From contig DHQV01000006.1 of assembly GCA_002408185.1 (NCBI GenBank), positions 1 through 17,871 on the forward strand: 17,871 bases of DNA, given 5' to 3'. The notes below the pieces were generated by a model. The model was not told where the DNA came from and did no database searches. It saw only the letters and a program-made list of their open reading frames with translations. The DNA is from Deltaproteobacteria bacterium UBA5329 (GTDB taxonomy: Bacteria; Desulfobacterota; Syntrophorhabdia; Syntrophorhabdales; Syntrophorhabdaceae). Position numbers and translations under genes: made by a program. This document shows positions 13,410 to 17,871 of this stretch, piece after piece. Position 1 is the stretch's first letter. Every line of letters starts with the position of its first letter.

Positions 13410-16061
13410 ATGGCAAATAAGTCTCCTGATGCTGCTACCGAAACGGTTGTCCTTCATATTGAAGGGATGGAATGTGGATGTGAGGCGACCCTTCTTGACA
13501 AGAAACTAAGGGCCCTGGCAGGTGTTCAGGACCACGAGGTCAACCCTGTCACTCACCAGCTCCGGGTCTCCTTCGATCCTGCTTCCGCAACAATACAGGA
13601 TGTCATCAGGTCAGTATCCGAAACAGGAATGAAGGCCTCTATGCAGAAAACTGCTAAAGTGCGCAGCGCCTGGTGGCGCGAGAAGCAGCAGCTCGCCCTG
13701 TACGGGTGCGGGATCCTGGCAGTTGCCGCCTTCGTCTTATCAAAAACAGGCGTGGCGTCCCTCATCTACAATTGGGTCTATGTTCTTTCCGTATTGACCG
13801 GTGTTTACTATCCTGCCCGTAAAGCGCTCATCGCCCTTGTTAACCTGACACCTACGATTCACCTCCTGATGCTGATCGGCTCTGCCGGTGCGATGGCACT
13901 GGGGCTTTGGGGGGAATCAGCCGTCCTGATATTCGTATATTCCCTTGGAGATGTTCTTGAGTCTTATGCCGTGGACAAGGCGCGCGGGGCCCTGCGCTCC
14001 CTTACGGAGCTAATGCCCCGGGAAGCCCTCGTCCGCACCAATACCGGCGGGGTGGTACGTCCCATTGATCAGGTCCTGGTGGGAGACATCGTTCTGGTCC
14101 GGCCGGGCGAACGGGTCCCTGTCGATGGACAGGTCATAAAGGGATCATCCTATGTAGACCAGGCGGCTGTTACGGGCGAGCCGATTCCCGTGCTTCGCGA
14201 AACAGGCGGGGAAGTGTTCGCCGGGACCATCAATCAGAACGGCTCTCTTGAGATCAAGGTTCAAAAGGCCGCCGCTGATTCGATGCTCTCCAAGATCATT
14301 TATTCGGTCGAAGAAGCGCAGGCGAAGAAAGGCAAGCTCCAGAGGTTCTCCGATGCATTCGGCGTTTATTATACACCGGCAATGTTCGTTCTCGGCGTAT
14401 TGGTAGCGATCGTCCCGCCGCTTGTGATGGGGGCCGCGTGGCTTCCGTTCATATACAGGGGTCTTGTCGTATTCGTGGTATCCTGCTCATGCGGACTCGC
14501 GCTGTCTGTCCCGGTCGCTATCGTCGCAGCAATGGCCAAAGCAGCCCATAAGGGAACCGTCTTTAAAGGCGGCGCGTATCTTGAACTCGTCGACCGTGTT
14601 AAAGTCATTGCCTTTGACAAGACAGGGACGTTGACTATAGGTCGTCCCGAGGTCACGGATGTTATACCATTCGGAGGGGCAAGCGAACAGGATGTGCTCG
14701 ACATCGCCGGCGCGATCGAATCGAGGTCGGGACATCCCCTGGCGGCCGCGATCGTCCGCAAGGCACGAGAGAATGGCATTTTTTCGACCCGGGCGGTAGA
14801 TAACTTCCACGAAAACGCGGGGCGCGGCGTAACCGCCTCGGTCCGGGGACAGTCGTGCATTATCGGAAGCCCACGATGTCAGGAAGAACAGGCTGTGCCG
14901 CTCAAAGAAGCAGAGGGTGAGATAACGCGGCTGGAAAATGAAGGTAAGACCGTGGTGCTTTTAAGTACAGAGGGACGTTTGACCGGGCTCATTGCGATCG
15001 CGGATACCGTGAGACCGGGCGTGGAAAACGTCCTTAAGCGACTGAACCAATCCGGCGTGAGGACCGTGATGCTGACAGGGGATAATGAACGAAGTGCAGC
15101 GGCCATAGCAGCACGGATCGGCATTGATGAATATGATGCCGGGCTTCTGCCTATCGACAAGGTTGAGATTGTTCGTAGACTTAAGGAAAAACATGGCATG
15201 GTCGCGATGGTTGGAGATGGTATCAATGATGCACCCGCCATGGCGGTCGCAGATGTCGGCATTGCCATGGGTGCAGCCGGGACAGACATAGCCATCGAAG
15301 CGGGGGATGTTGTCTTGATGTCGGATGACCTCGATAAATTGGCATTCGTCCGCGAGCTTTCAAATAGGGCAGTAAAAACTATACGTCAGAACATTGTTGT
15401 CTCCCTGGTTAACGTCGCTTTCATGGTGGTAATGGCCTTGATGGGCTATCTTGGGCTCGTAACCGGACTGCTCCTTAATGAGGCAAGTGCGCTTTTTGTC
15501 ATAATCAATGCACTGCGACTCCTCAAATGGCGGGATTCTAAGCTGCCTTCCAGGATCGAAGGAAATATTGCGTCTGGCACATTGGATGAACGAAGGCTGG
15601 CGACTGCTTCGCCTTTTCCGTTAGCACAAGCAGGATGCTGCTGCGGCGAAGCGGAAGCACCGCCAGCCTTTTCCACGACCGAGACGACGAATTCCGCATG
15701 CTGTTCAGGTGCGTCCTCCCCGGTCAATAGCTCTTTCCCGACATTTCCTGTGGCTGAAGTTCAGGGGTCTTGTTGTTCACCTCCGACAGGGAGCATGATG
15801 TCAGATGAAAGGACGGATGGCGCGATCTCGAAGGACGGCATGAAATCAGCTACTTTCCGGATAGACGGAATGTCATGTTCCTGTGAAGGCCTTATGGTCG
15901 AGAAACGGGTCAAGTCGCTTAAGAGCGTGGCAAATTTCAGTTTCAACCCGATCACCAACCAGATGAAGCTGACATATGACCCGTCTTCTTTAACAATTAG
16001 CGAGATTGAAACAGCCGTGAAAAAGGCAGGTGCAAAAGCAGTATTGCAGACTTTACGATGA
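13410..16061 (+). CDS. P1B-type metal-transporting ATPase, CSC motif, two HMA domains
   Basis: An 883-residue heavy-metal efflux ATPase of the inner membrane. In order: HMA domain 12-75 with a CxCE site (GMECGCE, C22/C24); membrane helices at about 96-184; actuator domain with TGE 255-257; helices 322-370 with C359-S360-C361 where CPC is usual; phosphorylation site D403 (DKTGT); H442-P443; GDGxND 602-607; two last helices 660-702 with NEAS. A Cys-pair linker (CCC 743-745, CC 764-765, CC 788-789) leads to a second HMA (815-880, GMSCSCE). All ATPase motifs are intact. The substrate is unproved; CC pairs like those of ArsD and the ArsR genes suggest As(III)/Sb(III), but Zn/Cd-type export remains possible. 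The ATG at 13410 has a GGAGG site. Confidence 0.92.
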   Translation: MANKSPDAATETVVLHIEGMECGCEATLLDKKLRALAGVQDHEVNPVTHQLRVSFDPASATIQDVIRSVSETGMKASMQKTAKVRSAWWREKQQLALYGCGILAVAAFVLSKTGVASLIYNWVYVLSVLTGVYYPARKALIALVNLTPTIHLLMLIGSAGAMALGLWGESAVLIFVYSLGDVLESYAVDKARGALRSLTELMPREALVRTNTGGVVRPIDQVLVGDIVLVRPGERVPVDGQVIKGSSYVDQAAVTGEPIPVLRETGGEVFAGTINQNGSLEIKVQKAAADSMLSKIIYSVEEAQAKKGKLQRFSDAFGVYYTPAMFVLGVLVAIVPPLVMGAAWLPFIYRGLVVFVVSCSCGLALSVPVAIVAAMAKAAHKGTVFKGGAYLELVDRVKVIAFDKTGTLTIGRPEVTDVIPFGGASEQDVLDIAGAIESRSGHPLAAAIVRKARENGIFSTRAVDNFHENAGRGVTASVRGQSCIIGSPRCQEEQAVPLKEAEGEITRLENEGKTVVLLSTEGRLTGLIAIADTVRPGVENVLKRLNQSGVRTVMLTGDNERSAAAIAARIGIDEYDAGLLPIDKVEIVRRLKEKHGMVAMVGDGINDAPAMAVADVGIAMGAAGTDIAIEAGDVVLMSDDLDKLAFVRELSNRAVKTIRQNIVVSLVNVAFMVVMALMGYLGLVTGLLLNEASALFVIINALRLLKWRDSKLPSRIEGNIASGTLDERRLATASPFPLAQAGCCCGEAEAPPAFSTTETTNSACCSGASSPVNSSFPTFPVAEVQGSCCSPPTGSMMSDERTDGAISKDGMKSATFRIDGMSCSCEGLMVEKRVKSLKSVANFSFNPITNQMKLTYDPSSLTISEIETAVKKAGAKAVLQTLR

Positions 16062-16147
16062 TCGACGCGATGATATGCTATAGCGCTTTTGTCAGTAGAA
16101 GATGCCGGGCCTTAACTAATATAATAATATGGGATCACATGGAATAC

Positions 16148-16164
16148 GTCCGGTTCTGCCGGAC
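16148..16164 (+). other. Short hairpin between ATPase and selenoprotein genes
   Basis: GTCCGG, loop TTCTG, CCGGAC forms a perfect 6-bp stem 26 bases ahead of the next start codon. No T run follows, so it is not a typical terminator; it may be a processing or attenuation element. TATAAT at 16120-16125 could be a -10 box, but I see no matching -35. Confidence 0.35.
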
Positions 16165-16190
16165 CAGCAAATAACAAAGGAGAATGAGCC

Positions 16191-16529
16191 ATGTCACTTT
16201 TTCAAGTATGCGGCTGAGTAACTTGAGTGGATCCCAACGCGCCGACAGTTAGCCGGCGTACACTCAGGTTTATCGACGGAACACAGGTCGCTGTCAGCAA
16301 CCTGCACGAAATAATGGCGGAGCTTCATTCCGTAGGCAAAAAGGCCACCAGGGAAACCGTGGAAGAGATCATTGCCGGATTGGAAGCAATGGGCAATTAT
16401 ATCTCCACATCCGAGGTGGTCCGCCGGGAATATCGAAGTGTTTTGCTGAAGGAATATAATGAATTTATCGAGAGCCATAAAGATGAAGCACCTCCAAAGA
16501 CTATCGAGCATGATCCGGAGGCGAAATAA
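16191..16529 (+). CDS. Small protein with two in-frame TGA codons (probable C-G-U-x-x-U selenoprotein)
   Basis: The ATG at 16191 follows an excellent AAAGGAG site (16177-16183). The frame reads MSLFQVCG, TGA (16215), V-T, TGA (16224), then VDPNAPTVSRRTLRFIDG and on to TAA 16527, 112 residues in all. Conventional calling would start at GTG 16227, which has no ribosome binding site. With Sec the N-terminus is C7-G8-U9-V10-T11-U12, a metal- or redox-type UxxU. The body (LHEIMAELHSVGK, EEIIAGLEAMGNYI, EYRSVLLKEYNEF) resembles small proteins that I recall having an N-terminal Cys cluster; this is from memory. It lies 31 bases before arsR. The function is unknown, probably metal or thiol redox. Confidence 0.7.
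16239..16259 (+). promoter_or_regulatory. Candidate bacterial SECIS hairpin
   Basis: GCGCCG pairs with CGGCGU (6 bp, one wobble) around the 9-base loop ACAGUUAGC. The stem starts 12 bases after the second TGA, putting the loop at +19 to +27, the spacing of known bacterial SECIS elements. For the first TGA the loop is at +28 to +36, still possible. Confidence 0.55.
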
Positions 16530-16560
16530 TCATCCGGACGATAAAATGTGAGGTCTTCTC

Positions 16561-16932
16561 ATGAATGATCTGGCAAGCGTGTTTAAAGCTTTGTCTGATG
16601 AAACCCGGCTGAAGGTCATCAAGCTTCTCGAGCACGGAGAATTATGCGTATGCGACATTACGGCAGCCCTTGATATGTCCCAGCCTAAAATATCTTTCCA
16701 TCTCGGAGTTCTCAAGAACGCCGGTCTTCTTAAGAATAGGAAAGCAGGCAAATGGATGCATTATGCCCTGGATGACAGCGATTATCTGAAGAGACTCCTC
16801 ACTCTTTCGGTCATTCAGGGAGTGTCTGACGATACCCTGAGAACCGACCGGGAAAGACTCGAAACATTTCTCAGAAATAGGAAGAATGATCAACAGGCAA
16901 CGAAAACTTGTTGTGCCAGAAATACCGTATAA
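16561..16932 (+). CDS. ArsR-family metalloregulator, second copy
   Basis: A 123-residue winged-helix repressor. VFKALSDETRLKVIKLLEHGELCVCDI carries the ELCVCD metalloid site (C29, C31), with the recognition helix SQPKISFHLGVLKNAGLL. It ends with a vicinal C117-C118 pair (TKTCCARNTV), which could be a third ligand set. Its Cys spacing is the same as in the first ArsR of the window, but the proteins differ elsewhere, so they are not a recent duplication. The ribosome binding site (TGAGGT) is weak. It lies between the UxxU gene and the thioredoxin gene, 25 bases before the latter. Confidence 0.93.
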   Translation: MNDLASVFKALSDETRLKVIKLLEHGELCVCDITAALDMSQPKISFHLGVLKNAGLLKNRKAGKWMHYALDDSDYLKRLLTLSVIQGVSDDTLRTDRERLETFLRNRKNDQQATKTCCARNTV

Positions 16933-16957
16933 GCGGAATGGCCGGAGGTAACCCATT

Positions 16958-17194
16958 GTGAAGATCGAAATACTCGGTCCCGGGTGTTCAAAGTGTGAAA
17001 AGCTATTGAAAAACGTTGAAAAAGCGGTGGAAGAGCAACGTATTGAAAAATGCGAAATTGAAAAGATTACCGACCTTAAGAAGATCCTGGCCTATGGCAT
17101 CATGATGACCCCGGGACTTGTTGTAGATGGCAAGATAAAAAGTGTAGGCAAGGTGCTTTCGCCGGACGATATCAAGAAATTGCTGGCCAGATAG
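16958..17194 (+). CDS. Minimal thioredoxin-fold protein (thioredoxin_3 / redox-active disulfide protein 2)
   Basis: A 78-residue single-domain thioredoxin fold of the TM0996/MTH895 type. The redox motif is C10-S-K-C13 in LGPGCSKCEKL at the end of the first strand, and the cis-Pro loop reads MMTPGLVVDGKI. These small proteins are common in archaea and anaerobes and often travel with ArsR and metal-resistance genes. It starts at GTG 16958 with a GGAGG site at 16944-16948. As last gene of the unit it may reduce disulfides or selenosulfides of the upstream proteins (inference). Confidence 0.9.
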   Translation: MKIEILGPGCSKCEKLLKNVEKAVEEQRIEKCEIEKITDLKKILAYGIMMTPGLVVDGKIKSVGKVLSPDDIKKLLAR

Positions 17195-17356
17195 GACGGT
17201 TTTGCGCCTTGAACGAGGGATCATCACGACCCTGCCAAGACAGAAAAGCTGTTTCCTCGCGACATTAGCTTGAATCTTGTTCTCTTCCAGGGATTTTTTC
17301 TTACCAACGGTCTCATGTTTTTTAGATTGTTCCGGACAATAGACTCCCTGTTCTCC

Positions 17357-17437
17357 TTATGCCAGGTTCCACAACAATTTTGTCGCAATCGCCAAAAGCA
17401 CGATGCCGGTTATCTTCTTTACCCGCCTGCCCTCAAT
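17357..17437 (-). pseudogene. Possible C-terminal membrane-helix remnant
   Basis: Right after the stop of the thioredoxin-fold gene, in the same frame, 26 codons read RRVKKITGIVLLAIATKLLW and then NLA-stop. The charged turn followed by one hydrophobic helix is typical of the end of a small transporter or other membrane protein. There is no start codon. It may be the debris of a gene, or chance. The remaining bases 17195-17356 hold nothing I can support. Confidence 0.25.
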
Positions 17438-17871
17438 TTACCTGTTGGGTTTCTTTTTCCTTAACTGGTTGAAGGCATTGATGGTATCGGATTCCCCGAC
17501 ATATTTGGTTTTCTTACCGCCAGTTTCTATCACGCACGAAGGAGTCGCATCTATCTGGTTTTCTTTCAGATAACGCGATAAGTTTTCAAAATTGAGTCTG
17601 GGATCAAAAGTTTTCAGGGATATTCTCTTACACTTTAGAAAGGTCTGCACCTTTTCTTCATTATCCATGGCGCTCCTGGCCGCTTCTATGAGCGATCTTC
17701 CCATGAAGAGAGCGGTTTCCAGATCCTTCTTTGCATTCATTGCGTATAAAAACTGTCGCACATAGAGGCTCGAATGTTTATAAAATGGCGTACCGGCAAA
17801 TGTTGGTCCTATTATATTGTCTTGCACTAATTCGCGTATGATCGGTTCAATGTGTCCAATCCGGCCACCTC
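17438..17871 (-). CDS. Thioredoxin-fold protein, partial (5' end outside window)
   Basis: The frame is open to the window edge, so the N-terminus and any CxxC motif are not seen; the GTG at 17827 is probably not the start, because the upstream codons (GGRIGHIEPIIRELV) continue the fold. The visible 140-odd residues contain FAGTPFYKHSSLYVRQFLYA, a helical insert, and near the C-terminus IDATPSCVIETGGKK, whose T-P is the cis-Pro loop of DsbA- or thioredoxin-like proteins. It probably handles thiol-disulfide exchange. It converges on the trx gene of the plus-strand unit. Confidence 0.6.
   Translation of the reverse strand, partial: GGRIGHIEPIIRELVQDNIIGPTFAGTPFYKHSSLYVRQFLYAMNAKKDLETALFMGRSLIEAARSAMDNEEKVQTFLKCKRISLKTFDPRLNFENLSRYLKENQIDATPSCVIETGGKKTKYVGESDTINAFNQLRKKKPNR

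Noticed and set aside
16227..16529. GTG 16227 as the real start of the small gene before arsR
   Set aside because: No ribosome binding site at that GTG, whereas ATG 16191 has an excellent one in the same frame across two TGA codons.
17195..17356. Coding-like minus-strand residues (GEQGVYCPEQSKK...) after the possible helix remnant
   Set aside because: No start codon or recognisable family, and stops surround it in the same frame; not strong enough to call a gene.
1..17871. CRISPR array, tRNA or rRNA genes
   Set aside because: No regularly spaced direct repeats and no cloverleaf or conserved rRNA sequence noticed on either strand.

Overview
The window looks like a chromosomal accessory region from an anaerobic deltaproteobacterium-type bacterium (Desulfobacterota or a syntrophic relative). 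This is an inference from two apparent selenocysteine genes, an HU protein with a histone-H1-like tail, a multi-PAS hybrid kinase and a concentration of thiol and metalloid chemistry. No rRNA or taxonomic marker is present.

Left part (1-6900). An HU gene with its terminator is followed by a scarred stretch: an unrecognised reading frame, the left end of an IS21-type element with a broken istA, and a NERD-domain gene cut off at the junction with the IS. A hybrid PAS/PAS/PAS-histidine kinase-receiver gene follows, flanked by two diverged copies of an intergenic repeat. Next is a complete IS3-family element with 19-bp ends and an A6G frameshift site, but its transposase appears to have lost the first catalytic Asp. 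Gene remnants and one small membrane-protein gene follow.

Middle (6934-12464, minus strand). A tightly packed eight-gene operon reads arsR, gcvH-like, DGC protein, DGC protein, osmC-like, lpd, lipA, lipM-CBM48. It carries a lipoyl carrier protein, the enzymes that assemble its lipoyl group and the enzyme that re-oxidises it, but no glycine-cleavage or 2-oxoacid dehydrogenase partner. The lipoyl arm therefore probably serves another reaction, with the DGC-motif and OsmC-like proteins as candidate partners.

Right part (12588-17194, plus strand). A divergent transcription unit starts at a near-consensus promoter followed by an 8-11-8 inverted repeat. It encodes a PadR regulator with a vicinal Cys pair, a HesB/IscA-like gene with an in-frame TGA, a P1B-type ATPase with an unusual CSC membrane motif and Cys-pair linker, a small gene with two in-frame TGA codons giving Cys-Gly-Sec-Val-Thr-Sec, a second ArsR, and a minimal thioredoxin. 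A thioredoxin-fold gene on the minus strand runs off the right edge.

The two divergent units look like one soft-metal, metalloid or sulfur/selenium response region: three Cys-containing regulators, a Cys-rich efflux ATPase, two probable selenoproteins and a dedicated lipoyl-dithiol module. The substrate cannot be read from the sequence; arsenic or antimony is the leading guess because of the ELCVCD motifs and repeated CC pairs.
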